From contig CAIKVZ010000264.1 in the NCBI GenBank assembly GCA_903830985.1, forward strand, positions 41,171-105,170: 64,000 nucleotides of DNA. The letters run 5' to 3'. Shown here piece by piece: positions 52,201-61,287 of this stretch. Made by a program: the position numbers and the translations under genes. Position 1 is the first letter of the stretch. Every line of letters starts with the position of its first letter. Origin of the DNA: an uncultured beta proteobacterium (GTDB lineage: Bacteria; Pseudomonadota; Gammaproteobacteria; Burkholderiales; Burkholderiaceae_C). The notes beneath the pieces are model-generated. The model was not told where the DNA came from and ran no database searches. It saw nothing but the letters and a program-made list of their open reading frames with translations.

Positions 52201-54044
52201 ACCAGCGACAGTTCGGTGCCCACCGGCAGCTGCAGTCCCAGATCGTGGATCCAGTAGGCCTGCTCGTTCGCGCCCTGCGCCACCGGGTAGGGATGTTCGT
52301 CCAGCACGCGCGCGCCCATGCGCTCGAGCACCGGCAGCGAATCCGACAAGGCCACCTTGGCGCTGCTGTAGATCTTGAAGCGCAGCATGCCGGGACCGGC
52401 GTCGAGCGGGCGGTACAGCTTGACGGCCAGCGGCGAAGCGGGCGTCAGGTCGGAAAGAGACTGCGTGTCCTCGGCGGCCACCTGCGGGCCGAAGTCTTCG
52501 CGGTAGGCGGTGGAGAAGGCGTTCGCGAAACGGTGCGCCAGCGCCAGGCCCTGGCCCTCGCCGTGCAGCTGCAGCAGCTCCTGGGTGCAGTCGTCCTCCC
52601 AGCGTTGCGCCAAGCGCGCAATGCGCGCTTCGAGCGCGCGCAGGTCGACGCTGTGCGGCGCCTGTGCCTTGGCGCGCACCAGGTAATGGATGCGCGCCAG
52701 CGGGCTGTCGGTGAGCATGGGCGTGAACTCGACCGACTGGCCGTCCAGCGCGGCGCTGAGCTCGTGGCCGATGCGGATGCGCAGCTCGGTGTTGAAGCGC
52801 TCGCGCGGCACGAACACCTGGACCGAGGTGAAGCGGCCAAAGGGGTCGCGGCGCAGGAACACGCGTGTGCGCTGGCGCTCCTGCAGGCGCAGGATGCCGA
52901 TGGCATGCTCGGTCAGCGTGGCCGCGTCGATCTGGAACAATTCGTCGCGCGGATAGGCTTCCAGAATCGCCTGCAGCGACTTGGCCGCGTGGCTGTCGGG
53001 CACCACTCCGGCAGCGGCGAGCACCTGCGCGGCGCGGCGTCGCACTTGCGGAATTTCCTCGACCATGGCCGAGTAGGCGGTGGAGGTGTACAGGCCCAGA
53101 AAGCGCGCCTCGCCGATCACCTGGCCGGCCTCGTCGAAGCGCTTCACGGCGATGTAGTCGAGCCAGGCCGGGCGGTGCACGGTGGCGCGCGTCATGGCCT
53201 TGGTCACCAGCACGAGCTGGTCCGACTCGAGCAGCGCCACCGCGTCCGGTGGCAGCACGCTGACCGGCGTCTGGGCGCCGCCGCGCAGCACGCCCAGGCC
53301 GGATTCGGCCACGGCCACCAGGCTGACCTGGTCGCCGCTGCGTTGCAGGTCGTAGTCGCGCGCGCCCAGGAAGGTGAAATGCTTGTCTTCCAGCCAGCGC
53401 AGGAACTCGATGCCTTCCTGCTGGTTCACACCCGACAGCGAGGAGTGCGCCGACGCCGCGCCCACGGTGTGCAGGCGCTGTAACATGGGCTGCCAGTCCT
53501 GCACCACGGCGCGCACATCGGCCAGCACCTGCGCCAGTTCGCCGGCCAGCACACTGCGTTGCTCCTCGCTCACGATGCGGTCGCATTCCACCAGGATGAG
53601 CGACTCGATGGGCCGCCCGTTGGCGCCGGTGGCGGGCAATGTCTCGACGACGCGGCCCTGGGCATCGCGCTGCACGCCCAGCAGGGGATGGACAATCCAG
53701 TGCGCCGTGCGGCCGCTGCGGTTTACCGCCATGGTGACGGAGTCCACCAGGAAGGGCATGTCGTCGTGCACGATCTGTATCGCCGTGTGCTCGCTGACAT
53801 AACCGTCCTCGGCCAGCGTCGGGTTGAAGACTCGGATCTTCACATCATGCGGCGCGCGCGCCGCCTCCAGCAGACGCCAGTGCGCGTTCGCAATGGCAAA
53901 CAGCTTGGCCGGTCCGCGCTCGCGGATCTCGTCCGGGTCGGTGCTCTCGAAATAGGTGGCGGCGAAATCGGTGAGCCTGTGGGCGGCGGGTCCTGCGTGG
54001 TCCCTTGCATAGGACAGCAGTTCGGCAAGCGCGGTTTGGGACAT
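49290..54044 (-). CDS. gdhB: NAD-specific glutamate dehydrogenase, large (180-kDa) type
   Basis: 1584 residues, the size of the L_180 class. A long N-terminal regulatory region (about 1-720; DDMPFLVDSVTMAVN, FLGARDYDL) precedes the catalytic core with GGLRWSDRREDFRTEILGL, PVGSKGGFVLKNPP containing the active lysine region, DMSGDVFGNGMLLSDHI and GEGGNLGCTQNGRIEFA, then a C-terminal helical domain. It deaminates glutamate to 2-oxoglutarate, mainly for catabolism. Transcribed alone. The window's longest gene, with no frameshift seen. Confidence 0.96.
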   Translation of the reverse strand: MSQTALAELLSYARDHAGPAAHRLTDFAATYFESTDPDEIRERGPAKLFAIANAHWRLLEAARAPHDVKIRVFNPTLAEDGYVSEHTAIQIVHDDMPFLVDSVTMAVNRSGRTAHWIVHPLLGVQRDAQGRVVETLPATGANGRPIESLILVECDRIVSEEQRSVLAGELAQVLADVRAVVQDWQPMLQRLHTVGAASAHSSLSGVNQQEGIEFLRWLEDKHFTFLGARDYDLQRSGDQVSLVAVAESGLGVLRGGAQTPVSVLPPDAVALLESDQLVLVTKAMTRATVHRPAWLDYIAVKRFDEAGQVIGEARFLGLYTSTAYSAMVEEIPQVRRRAAQVLAAAGVVPDSHAAKSLQAILEAYPRDELFQIDAATLTEHAIGILRLQERQRTRVFLRRDPFGRFTSVQVFVPRERFNTELRIRIGHELSAALDGQSVEFTPMLTDSPLARIHYLVRAKAQAPHSVDLRALEARIARLAQRWEDDCTQELLQLHGEGQGLALAHRFANAFSTAYREDFGPQVAAEDTQSLSDLTPASPLAVKLYRPLDAGPGMLRFKIYSSAKVALSDSLPVLERMGARVLDEHPYPVAQGANEQAYWIHDLGLQLPVGTELSLVKARFEALFIQAWRGEVESDELNKLVLTTTLDASAITVLRAYTRYFKQLGFAFSQSYIEAALNKNCAVAQDLSELFVARFDPSREQGREAAQQQLCQSIEAHLSAVASLDEDRILRQFYATILATWRTNFWQTTPAGERKPCLSFKLNPRAVPGVHEPKPMFEIWVYSPRVEGLHLRLGRVARGGLRWSDRREDFRTEILGLVKAQHVKNIVIVPVGSKGGFVLKNPPPVSDRDATLAEGIACYKLFLCGMLDLTDNLVHGTVVPPPQLVRHDGDDLYLVVAADKGTASFSDIANSVSAQYGFWLGDAFASGGSVGYDHKKMGITARGAWESVKRHFRALSINTQTTPFTVAGIGDMSGDVFGNGMLLSDHIQLVAAFDHRHIFIDPAPNTALSLAERRRLFELPRSSWEDYDKSLISAGGGVWPRSAKSIKLSPEARAVLGIDAAELAPLELLHAILLAPVDLLYNGGIGTYVKASFESHAQAGDKAGDAYRVNGGELRCKVLGEGGNLGCTQNGRIEFAQKGGLVYSDAIDNSAGVDCSDHEVNIKILLDRVVEAGDLTLKQRNEVLASMTEEVGHLVLTDNYYQTQALDVAGHRPLYLLDGQQRLMQWLAGAGRLNRALEFLPDDEEIARRRARKQGLSAPEGAVVLAYAKMSVFDDLVASNLPDDPFFSRALQAYFPKVLTEKFGEAIARHPLKREIISTFIANTVVNRMGATFVNFIAAESGASTADVVRAYTLAREIFDLELLWDQIDALDYRVSTTLQLDLLSKLIAIAQRASRWMLRVRAQDSDLPTLIQRYQPGARELRSHLDQWLPGPAQTNWQQATQTLVAAGVDQDLANNLAALEFIFPALDLVDLAQSASTGLEQAARAYFDVDDELGLSAWRAEINRLPTDTLWQTQARGSARDDVYSIAGQITRSLLSSNETVADWAIQHASSIERVRRLFQTISTQGPDLAPVSVALRELRHLS

Positions 54045-54198
54045 GGGGGCTCCGGTGGGTTTCAGCTGAAGCGCGGCTTGGGTAAAGGCGCGTCGCGGCT
54101 GCTGGGCTTTGGATGCCCGGAATTCTAGGCCGCGCGGCGCTGCCCAGGGGGAACTATGACGACGCCCTCATGGCTTTATGCAAGAGCCGCATTTCGTC

Positions 54199-54531
54199 CT
54201 AAAGGGGATAGCGGGCCCGCACGGCGCGCGCATTCAGCAGCAGGCCGGCGAGCAGCGTGAGTGCCATGACCGAACCCAGAATCAGCGCCGCCGCAGTCCA
54301 GGGGCGGCCCATCTGTTGACGGTATTGGACGAGTTCGAGCAGCGCGGCCAGCCACACCAGACTGGCCGCGTAGGCGCTCAGTTGCAACAACAGCAGGGCC
54401 CAGCGCCGGCGCACCAACAACAGCAGGGGAGCCGTCAGGCTCAGGGCCACCAAGGGGTACTGGGCCAGGCGGAAATAATGCGCTGCCAGCAGCGCCGCGG
54501 CGAAGATGAAGGGAACGATGCGCACAAGCAT
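54199..54531 (-). CDS. small four-TM membrane protein
   Basis: 110 residues from the ATG at 54531 (a TTG at 54570 would add 13). Four hydrophobic segments, with an RRRW pair of basic residues between the second and third. No family recognised and no ribosome site evident. It lies 154 bases downstream of the NAD-GDH start on the same strand, upstream of it in transcription order. Confidence 0.6.
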   Translation of the reverse strand: MLVRIVPFIFAAALLAAHYFRLAQYPLVALSLTAPLLLLVRRRWALLLLQLSAYAASLVWLAALLELVQYRQQMGRPWTAAALILGSVMALTLLAGLLLNARAVRARYPL

Positions 54532-54646
54532 GCGTGCAAGTATGGCAGGAGCAGCGATCCGAAAATCCAATCCTGAAGATGCGCAGGGGACAGGCTGCTA
54601 GGGTTTTCACTAGCTTGGTCCCTTCTCCACCCCACTACCATGAGCT

Positions 54647-54721
54647 CTCACAGTGAGGTTATCAAACTTCCCATCTAGAATCCCTCCCAAGCGTCATCGG
54701 TTCACGCGCTACGGCGTGAAC
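54647..54721 (+). promoter_or_regulatory. two inverted repeats in the tctBA leader
   Basis: CTCAC-A-GTGAG (54647-54657) is a perfect palindrome about one base centre, and GTTCACGC-gctacg-GCGTGAAC (54700-54721) an 8-bp perfect hairpin. A third, imperfect hairpin CCGCcGGC/GCCtGCGG lies just beyond (about 54738-54760). Together they fill the leader before tctB, which has no good ribosome site. Operators or a structured 5' leader are both possible. Confidence 0.45.
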
Positions 54722-54782
54722 ACAAGCGTGCCACGTTCCGCCGGCTTTGAGCCTGCGGACAGCCTGAAAAAAATACCACGAC

Positions 54783-55205
54783 ATGAATAATTTGAACCTG
54801 GTCAGAGGCATTTGCCTCATGGCGATCGCCCTGCTCTTCGGGCTGGCATCGCGCAAATACGACATCGGCGAATTCAGCCGAGCCGGCCCGGGCCTGTTCC
54901 CGCTGATCGTGAGTTGCCTGGTGTTCCTGATCGGCCTGATCACGGTGGTGCGTGCGCGCTTCGAGACCCGCGTTCCGGTGAACTACAACATGAAGAACAT
55001 CGCGCTGGTCCTGGGGGGCCTGTGCGGGTTTGCGCTGCTCTCCGAGCACGTCAACATGATCGTGGGCATCTTCTTTCTGGTGTTTTGCTCGTCCTTCGCC
55101 GCGACCACGTATTCGGTGGTGCGCAACCTCAAGATCGCGGCTGGCCTGATCGTCATCGCCCTCATGTTCAAAAACCTGCTCGGCCTGCAACTGCCCCTCT
55201 ATTGA
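54783..55205 (+). CDS. tctB: tripartite tricarboxylate transporter small permease TctB
   Basis: 140 residues, four spans. The opening LVRGICLMAIALLFGLASRKYDIGEFSRAGPGLFP, with the short core RAGPGLFPLIVS, is the conserved TctB start. Its stop and the tctA start overlap by one base (TGATG), the usual coupled layout. It forms the small membrane subunit with TctA. Confidence 0.9.
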   Translation: MNNLNLVRGICLMAIALLFGLASRKYDIGEFSRAGPGLFPLIVSCLVFLIGLITVVRARFETRVPVNYNMKNIALVLGGLCGFALLSEHVNMIVGIFFLVFCSSFAATTYSVVRNLKIAAGLIVIALMFKNLLGLQLPLY

Positions 55206-56704
55206 TGGACGTCCTACACAACCTCGCGTTCGGTTTCGAGACCGCGTTGACGCTGAACAATCTCATGTACTGCGCCATCGGCTGCGTGGTGGGAACGCTG
55301 GTGGGGCTGCTGCCCGGCCTCGGCCCCCTGTCCACCATCAGCCTGTTGCTGCCCCTGACCTATTCCATTCCCACCACGGGTTCGCTCATCATGCTGGCCG
55401 GGATTTACTACGGTGCGCAGTACGGCGACTCGGTGAGCGCCATCACCATGAAGATCCCGCACGCCAGCAGCATCGTGGCTTGCATCGACGGCTATCAGAT
55501 GACGCTCAAGGGCAAGACCGGACTGGCCCTGTTCACCGCGGGTATTTCCAGTTTCATCGGCGGCACCGTGGCCATCATCGTGTTGTCGACCATGGCCCCG
55601 GCACTGGGCGAGGTGGCATTTTTGTTCGGCCCGGCTGATTACTGCGCGCTCATGCTGTTCGGCTTCCTGTGCGTGAGCTTTGTCACCACCGGCAGCGTGC
55701 TCAACGGCCTGGCCATGGCCCTGATCGGCGTGCTGCTGGGGTCGGTGGGCACCGACGTGAACAGCGGCGCCGCGCGCTTCACCATGGATCTGCCTTTCCT
55801 GATGGATGGCATTGGCCTGATCAGCATTGCCCTGGGCTGCTTCGGCATCGCCGAGGTAGTGAAGAACCTCGACAGCGGCAGCCAACTCACGCCCTTCAAC
55901 GGCAAGATCAAGCTCATGCCGACCTGGCCCGAGTTCAAGCGCATCATCCCCAGCGCCCTGCGCGGCAGCGTGGTCGGCTCGGTGCTGGGCCTGTTGCCCG
56001 GTGGCGGCCCCACGATCGCGCAGTTCGCCGCCTATGCCGTGGACAAGCGCTTCAGCAAATACAAGCACGAAATCGGCCAGGGTGCGATCGAGGGCGTGGC
56101 CGGTCAGGCCGCTGCCGACGAAGCCGCAGCCCGCACCAGCTTCATCCCGCTCATGGCCATTGGCATTCCGGAGAACGCGGTGATGGCGCTGATGATGGGC
56201 GCCTTCATCATCAAGGGCATACAGCCGGGCCCCAACATGATCGGCAACCACCCGGATCTGTTCTGGGGCCTGGTGGCCAGCATGTGGGTGGGCAACTGCT
56301 TCCTGGTGATCCTCAACGTGCCGCTGGTGCGCTACTGGCTGTCGGTGTTCAAGATCCCGTTCAATGTGCTGTTCCCTGCCATCCTGTTCTTCTGCTGCAT
56401 CGGCACCTACAGCATCAACAACAGCCTGGACGACATCTACATCACCGCCACCTTTGGCCTGTGCGGCTATATGTTCATGCGCCTGGGGCTGGAGGCCGCG
56501 CCGCTGATGCTGGGCTTCATCCTGGGCCCGATGCTGGAAGAGAACTTTCGCCGCGCCCTGCTGCTGAGCCGCGGGAGTTTCAGTGCCTTCGTCACCCGCC
56601 CCATCAGCGGCACCTTGTTTGCCCTGATTACCATCTTCATCGTGTGGCAACTGGTGACGTTTTTCAGGCAGGAGCGCAAAGTGGAGATTCCCGCCTCGGA
56701 ATGA
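55205..56704 (+). CDS. tctA: tripartite tricarboxylate transporter large permease TctA
   Basis: 499 residues from the ATG at 55205, which overlaps the tctB stop. About 11-12 spans. The two family loops are GLLPGLGPLSTISLLLPLT and, in the second half, GLLPGGGPTIAQFAAYAV, plus MKIPHASS and AIGIPENAVMALMMGAF. It is the substrate-translocating subunit. No tctC adjoins; Bug proteins are often scattered, and the one at 46.9 kb is the nearest. A carboxymuconolactone-decarboxylase-like gene is convergent. Confidence 0.95.
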   Translation: MDVLHNLAFGFETALTLNNLMYCAIGCVVGTLVGLLPGLGPLSTISLLLPLTYSIPTTGSLIMLAGIYYGAQYGDSVSAITMKIPHASSIVACIDGYQMTLKGKTGLALFTAGISSFIGGTVAIIVLSTMAPALGEVAFLFGPADYCALMLFGFLCVSFVTTGSVLNGLAMALIGVLLGSVGTDVNSGAARFTMDLPFLMDGIGLISIALGCFGIAEVVKNLDSGSQLTPFNGKIKLMPTWPEFKRIIPSALRGSVVGSVLGLLPGGGPTIAQFAAYAVDKRFSKYKHEIGQGAIEGVAGQAAADEAAARTSFIPLMAIGIPENAVMALMMGAFIIKGIQPGPNMIGNHPDLFWGLVASMWVGNCFLVILNVPLVRYWLSVFKIPFNVLFPAILFFCCIGTYSINNSLDDIYITATFGLCGYMFMRLGLEAAPLMLGFILGPMLEENFRRALLLSRGSFSAFVTRPISGTLFALITIFIVWQLVTFFRQERKVEIPASE

Positions 56705-56740
56705 GCCCATGTGCGGGCATGGTCGACTGATTTGGTCGGG

Positions 56741-57361
56741 CTACTTGGGGAAACGCTCCAGCCGCTTGCCGTCCTTGGGCAGTTCGTACTGCGCCACGTT
56801 GAGCTCCATCGCCAACAAGGTGTAGTAGCCGCTGATGCCGGTCAGGTCGACGATGCCCTGCTTGCCAAAGCGCTTCTCGGCGCGGGCGAACAGCGTGTCG
56901 GAAACGCGCTTGTTGCGCTGCAGTTCGATGGAAAAATCGTAGACGATTTCCTCGTCATCGCTCAGACCCTGGGGTCGGCGTCCATCGCCAATGGCGTCGG
57001 CGATGTCCTTCTTGATGCCTGACTTGATCGCCAGCGGGTAGTGCACATACCACTCGTAATCCTGCGTCCATTCGCGCGCCGTGACCAGGATCACCAACTC
57101 GCTCAGCGTGGTTCCGATGGCCGACTTGTAGCGCAGGTAGTCGCCCATGGCGCGTGCCTGGCTCATCATCTGCGGGCTGTGTATCAGTGGCTCGAAGGGG
57201 CCGAACACAGGCACCTTGCGCGCCGCCTCGAACTCGGTGGCTGCCTGTTTTTGCTCGGCCGTGTATTGCGACGGTGGCACGGTGGGAAGCCGGGTCTGCG
57301 CGTGCAGCAGGCCGGCTGCCAATAGACCTGTTGCCGTGGCAATGATGTGAAGCTTTTTCAT
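56741..57361 (-). CDS. secreted carboxymuconolactone-decarboxylase-like protein
   Basis: 206 residues with a signal peptide (cleavage near LLHAQT, residue 22). The CMD/AhpD-like helical domain has LSELVILVTAREWTQDYEWYVHYPLAIKSG, with core REWTQDYEWYVH, carrying the Glu and His of the family active site; the CxxC of AhpD is absent. Export is unusual for this fold but is known in copies near TctA-type transporters. It may act on the substrate before uptake. Convergent with tctA. Confidence 0.82.
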   Translation of the reverse strand: MKKLHIIATATGLLAAGLLHAQTRLPTVPPSQYTAEQKQAATEFEAARKVPVFGPFEPLIHSPQMMSQARAMGDYLRYKSAIGTTLSELVILVTAREWTQDYEWYVHYPLAIKSGIKKDIADAIGDGRRPQGLSDDEEIVYDFSIELQRNKRVSDTLFARAEKRFGKQGIVDLTGISGYYTLLAMELNVAQYELPKDGKRLERFPK

Positions 57362-57415
57362 CGAGTCTCCTGTGAGTTGGCAGGCAACTCTACACGGGCG
57401 TTGGGACTCGGCAGG

Positions 57416-58615
57416 CTAAGGGTGAAATGCCCCTTCATCGAAAGCGGCGTTGAAGGCCAAGGAGTCTGCCCGCACCTGTTGGGCGCATTCCCGTGAAGCC
57501 AGCAACAGGTGCTTTGTCCAACGCTTGTCGGCGCCAAAGTCGATCAGCTCGTCGGCGATGGCCGAGCCCTGACGGCCCGCGCTGCGCAATTGCGCCCAGG
57601 CCGCGAGCTGGCCCATGGTTTGCAGCAGTTGCACGAGCTCGAGAGGGGTCTGGCCCGAGTGGCCCAGCGTGACGCGGTCTTCCGAGGGCTGCAGGCTGCG
57701 CAACACATAGGGTGCCTTGTCCAGTAGCACCGGGTGCAGGAATGCCACTGTGACGGATTGCAGGCGGCGCTGCAAGGCGACGATGCGGTGGGCCGGTGTT
57801 TCCCATGCGGGTTGCACCGCCTGCAGATGCGGGGCGAGCGCCGAAGGCTGCGCGGCCTTCAGGTCGAGCAGGTAATTGCCGTCAGGCGAGCCCTTGCCGC
57901 GCACCAGAATGACGTAGCGTTCCAGCCCCAAGCTGCCGGTGCCGGCGATGCGCCGCGCCACGTCCAGCACCTCGAAAAAATCGGGTTCGTCTTGGGTCCT
58001 GGCGAAGCGCTCCATGAAATTCGTCACCAGCTTGCGCTGCGCTTCGGAGGCCGGCAAGGCTTTCTTGCCGTCCGTCGAGAGCTGGCGCTTTTTTCCCTTG
58101 AGGCGGGTACGGCTGTCGAGAAATTGCGGGCGCCGCCGCTCACGCAGGTCCGTCAGCAGAGCCTGCACCAAGCCTTGCGCCGTGTCGCGCTCCACGCAAT
58201 AGGCCTTGCCCTGCGCCAGCGCATCCGCATAGGCCGTGAGCAACTGCGTACCAAGCTGGTTCGCGTCGGAGCAATCAATGCCCAGGCTGTCGGCGGCGAC
58301 CTGCACGCTGGTCAGCAGGCGCAGCAGGTCCCAGCTGGCCGGCGCCAGCGCCGCCTCGTCGAAGTCGTTGATGTCGAAATAGACCTGGCCGTTGTCGCCT
58401 TTGTAGCTGCCGAAATTCTCCAGATGCAGGTCGCCGCACAGCCAGGTCAGCGGCGCTGCCTTGAACAGTCCCTGCGGCTGCAACTGGTCGTAGAACAGGT
58501 GGCAGGTGCCGCGCATGAAGGCGAAGGGACTGGCGCGCATGGCGCGGTATTTGAGTTGCCGGCGCTCGGGATCGCGGCCAGCGTTGAAGGCCTGTATGCG
58601 TTGCACGGCGTTCAT
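57416..58615 (-). CDS. DUF2252 family protein (kinase-like fold)
   Basis: 399 residues from the ATG at 58615, with GGAG 7 bases upstream. DUF2252 blocks: FAFMRGTCHLFYDQL, WLCGDLHLENFGSY and FDINDFDEAALAP. The GDxHxxN and D-x-D pairs resemble the catalytic loop and metal site of aminoglycoside/choline-kinase-like proteins, so a phosphotransferase is plausible; activity is not established. Near the C-terminus is FGADKRWTKH. It overlaps no gene but follows the MFS gene by 32 bases. Confidence 0.88.
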   Translation of the reverse strand: MNAVQRIQAFNAGRDPERRQLKYRAMRASPFAFMRGTCHLFYDQLQPQGLFKAAPLTWLCGDLHLENFGSYKGDNGQVYFDINDFDEAALAPASWDLLRLLTSVQVAADSLGIDCSDANQLGTQLLTAYADALAQGKAYCVERDTAQGLVQALLTDLRERRRPQFLDSRTRLKGKKRQLSTDGKKALPASEAQRKLVTNFMERFARTQDEPDFFEVLDVARRIAGTGSLGLERYVILVRGKGSPDGNYLLDLKAAQPSALAPHLQAVQPAWETPAHRIVALQRRLQSVTVAFLHPVLLDKAPYVLRSLQPSEDRVTLGHSGQTPLELVQLLQTMGQLAAWAQLRSAGRQGSAIADELIDFGADKRWTKHLLLASRECAQQVRADSLAFNAAFDEGAFHP

Positions 58616-58647
58616 GGTTTGCTCCGGTATCTCATGGGCCTGGCCGC

Positions 58648-60024
58648 TCAGCGCGTCCACAGCCGGGCCAGACTGGCCAGTGAAGCCAGGGCGGCAAACA
58701 GGGCCGCGACAAACAGCGCCGCTTCAGGGCCGCGCGTGCCCACCAGGCCAAAGCACAGCGCCACCAGGGCAGCGCCCGTGGTCTGCCCCATCAGGCGCGC
58801 CATGGCGATGACGCCGCTGGCCCCACCGCTGCGCTCGGGCGGCGCGCTGGACATCAGGGCGCGCAGGTTGGGCGCCTGGAAGAAGCCAAAGCCCAGGCCG
58901 CACAGCGCCATGCGCCACACAATGGCCAGCGCTGACGCATCGGCCGGCAACAGTGCCAGCGTCAGCAGGCCGGCGCACAGCAGGCTCAGGCCGACGCCGC
59001 CCAGCAGGCCGGGCGGGTGCCGGTCGGAGAGGCGACCGGCGACCGGCGCGGCGAGCGCCACAACGATGGGCCAGGGCGTCATCAGCCAGCCGGTGTCCAC
59101 GGGGTTGCGCTGCAGGACCTGCTCGAAATAAAAGGGCAATGAGACAAAGGCCAGACCCTGTGCCGCGAACGAGGCCATGGACGTCATGGCCGAGAGCGCA
59201 AACATCGGTCGACGCAGCAGGTCCATCGGCAGCATGGGCGCAGGGTGTCCGGCCTGGCGGCGCAGCAGCAGCCATCCCGCGAGAACGGCGACCGCCAAGG
59301 GCAAGCTCACCAGCCAGGCGGCTTCGCGCTGCGCGGCGGCCCCCAGGGCCAGGACCAGCGTGGCAAAGCTCAGCGCCGTGAGCAGTGCTGTCACCGGGTC
59401 AAAACCGTGGCCCCGGCGCGCGCTATGCGGCAGCGCCAGGCGCGCCAAAGCCAGTGCGCCCAGACCCAGCGGCAGGTTGATGGCGAACAGCCAGGGCCAG
59501 GCGGCAAAGGAGAGCACGAGCGAGGCGATGCTGGGCCCGGCCGCAAAGGAGACGCCGACCACCAGGGCGTTGAGTCCTACGCCACGACCCAGGCGTGCGG
59601 CGGGGAAAATGAGCCGGATCAGCGCGATGTTGACGCTCATCACCCCGGCCGCTCCCACGCCTTGCAGGGCGCGCGCGCCGGCCAGGGTGGGCAGGGTGGT
59701 TGCCAATGCGCAGGCGAGCGAAGCCAGGGTGAACAGGCTCAGGCCGCCGAGGAAAACGCGCCGGGGCCCCAGCAGATCGCCCAGCGCGGCAAATGGCAGC
59801 AGGCTGGCAACCACCGCCAGTTGATAAGCGTTGATGACCCAGATCGAAGCCGCCGGGTTGGCGTGCAGGTCGGTCGCGATGGCCGGCAGCGCGGTGTTGG
59901 CAATCGCTGTGTCCAGCGCGCCCAGCGCAACACCGACTAACACGGCCACGAGGGCGCGCAAGTCCATGGTGGCGGGTTCGGGCGGCGCGGCATCGCGCCC
60001 GGGCGCAGGGGCCTGCTGTGTCAT
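58648..60024 (-). CDS. MFS drug-resistance transporter, DHA2-like
   Basis: 458 residues. The opening ALDTAIANTALPAIATDLHA is motif D1 of the DHA families (LDxTIVNVALP-like), GDLLGPRRVFLGG is motif A, and GVSFAAGPSIASLV approaches motif C. About 14 spans, pointing to DHA2. It likely exports hydrophobic compounds using the proton gradient. Upstream of the DUF2252 gene on the same strand. Confidence 0.9.
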   Translation of the reverse strand: MTQQAPAPGRDAAPPEPATMDLRALVAVLVGVALGALDTAIANTALPAIATDLHANPAASIWVINAYQLAVVASLLPFAALGDLLGPRRVFLGGLSLFTLASLACALATTLPTLAGARALQGVGAAGVMSVNIALIRLIFPAARLGRGVGLNALVVGVSFAAGPSIASLVLSFAAWPWLFAINLPLGLGALALARLALPHSARRGHGFDPVTALLTALSFATLVLALGAAAQREAAWLVSLPLAVAVLAGWLLLRRQAGHPAPMLPMDLLRRPMFALSAMTSMASFAAQGLAFVSLPFYFEQVLQRNPVDTGWLMTPWPIVVALAAPVAGRLSDRHPPGLLGGVGLSLLCAGLLTLALLPADASALAIVWRMALCGLGFGFFQAPNLRALMSSAPPERSGGASGVIAMARLMGQTTGAALVALCFGLVGTRGPEAALFVAALFAALASLASLARLWTR

Positions 60025-60248
60025 GCGGCGCCTCTTGGGTCGTGCGTCAGGGGTGTGGTGCGGAAGTCAGCTGTCAAATCAATCACCTGGCGTGGACGGG
60101 CCGAGCACGGTAACACAATGGCCGGGCCTCTACATTCGCACGGCTTTGCGGTGCTTTGGCCTGTCGTTCAAGGCGACCGCGGCGCACTTGGCCGGAGGCT
60201 ATGTTGCGCGTCCTGGATAGACTCCGCATCAAGTTACAGAGGAAAAAA

Positions 60249-61277
60249 ATGAGCGATTTTGCGTGGGCCATCATCGGGCCGGGCGGCATTGCCCAGCGTT
60301 TTGCCGATGCCGTTTTTCAAATGCCTGGAACCCATTTGCACAGTGTGCTGGGGCGCGATCCGACGCGCACCGGCGACTTCGTGCGGCACTGGACAAGGGC
60401 TGGCAAGCCGCGGCCCCGGGTCGTGACCGAACTGGCCGCGTTGCTAGACGATGAGGCCATTGATGCGGTCTACATCGCAACACCCAACTCCGAGCACGGC
60501 GCCTTCATCCGCCAGTGCCTGCTTGCCGGCAAACCGGTGCTGTGCGAGAAACCCCTGGTGCCGTCAGCGAGTGTGGCGCGCGAACTGGTTGCGCTGTCGC
60601 AGCAGCGCGGCGTCTTCCTGATGGAGGCAATGTGGACGCGGTTCCTGCCAATCTACGAGCAGGTGCGCGTCTGGCTGGCCTCGGGCGCCATCGGCAGCTT
60701 GCAGTCCATGCAGTCGAGCTTTTGCGTCAACGTCCCTTTCGATCCGCAGAGCCGTCTGTTCAGCGCAGCCTTGGGCGGGGGCAGCCTACTCGATATCGGC
60801 ATCTACAACATCGCCATGAGCCGCTGGGTGCTGGAGGCGGCGCAGGGTGTGTGTCCGGCACCCGTACGCATGAACGCCTCGGGAACCCTGGCCCCGACAG
60901 GGGTGGATCAGCGCGCGATCGGAACCATGGTGTTTGGCGACGGCGTCGTGTCGCAGTTTGTCTGCGCCTTTGATGGCGTCGCGGATAACGCGCTGCGCAT
61001 TTTCGGCAGCGAGGGCTCCATTTGTTTGCCGCACAACTTCTGGGAAGCCACGCAAGCTTCGCTGACCCCACGCGAGGGGCCGGTGCAACTGGCGCACGCG
61101 CCGTTTCGCATCAATGGTTTTGAAGGGGAGATCGACGAGGCCATGCGCTGTGTTCGCGCCGGTCTGGTGCAAAGCCCGCGCATGCCCCACGCCGAGACCC
61201 TGGCCATCGTCGAATGCCTGGACGAATTCAGACGCCAGCTTGGCGTGCGCTACCCCTTCGAGGTAGCTGCGCCGTAG
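60249..61277 (+). CDS. Gfo/Idh/MocA family oxidoreductase
   Basis: 342 residues from the ATG at 60249 (AGAGGA upstream); longer frames start in the intergenic region. The Rossmann motif IIGPGGIAQRFADAV is at the N-terminus, with the conserved EKP in VLCEKPLVPSASVA. FLMEAMWTRFLPIYEQVR and GGGSLLDIGIYNI are the usual substrate-domain blocks. The EAMWTRFLP signature is typical of the dihydrodiol-dehydrogenase-like branch. Acts on an unknown sugar or diol with NAD(P). Convergent with an EamA exporter. Confidence 0.9.
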   Translation: MSDFAWAIIGPGGIAQRFADAVFQMPGTHLHSVLGRDPTRTGDFVRHWTRAGKPRPRVVTELAALLDDEAIDAVYIATPNSEHGAFIRQCLLAGKPVLCEKPLVPSASVARELVALSQQRGVFLMEAMWTRFLPIYEQVRVWLASGAIGSLQSMQSSFCVNVPFDPQSRLFSAALGGGSLLDIGIYNIAMSRWVLEAAQGVCPAPVRMNASGTLAPTGVDQRAIGTMVFGDGVVSQFVCAFDGVADNALRIFGSEGSICLPHNFWEATQASLTPREGPVQLAHAPFRINGFEGEIDEAMRCVRAGLVQSPRMPHAETLAIVECLDEFRRQLGVRYPFEVAAP

Positions 61278-61287
61278 GCCGCCCGGA

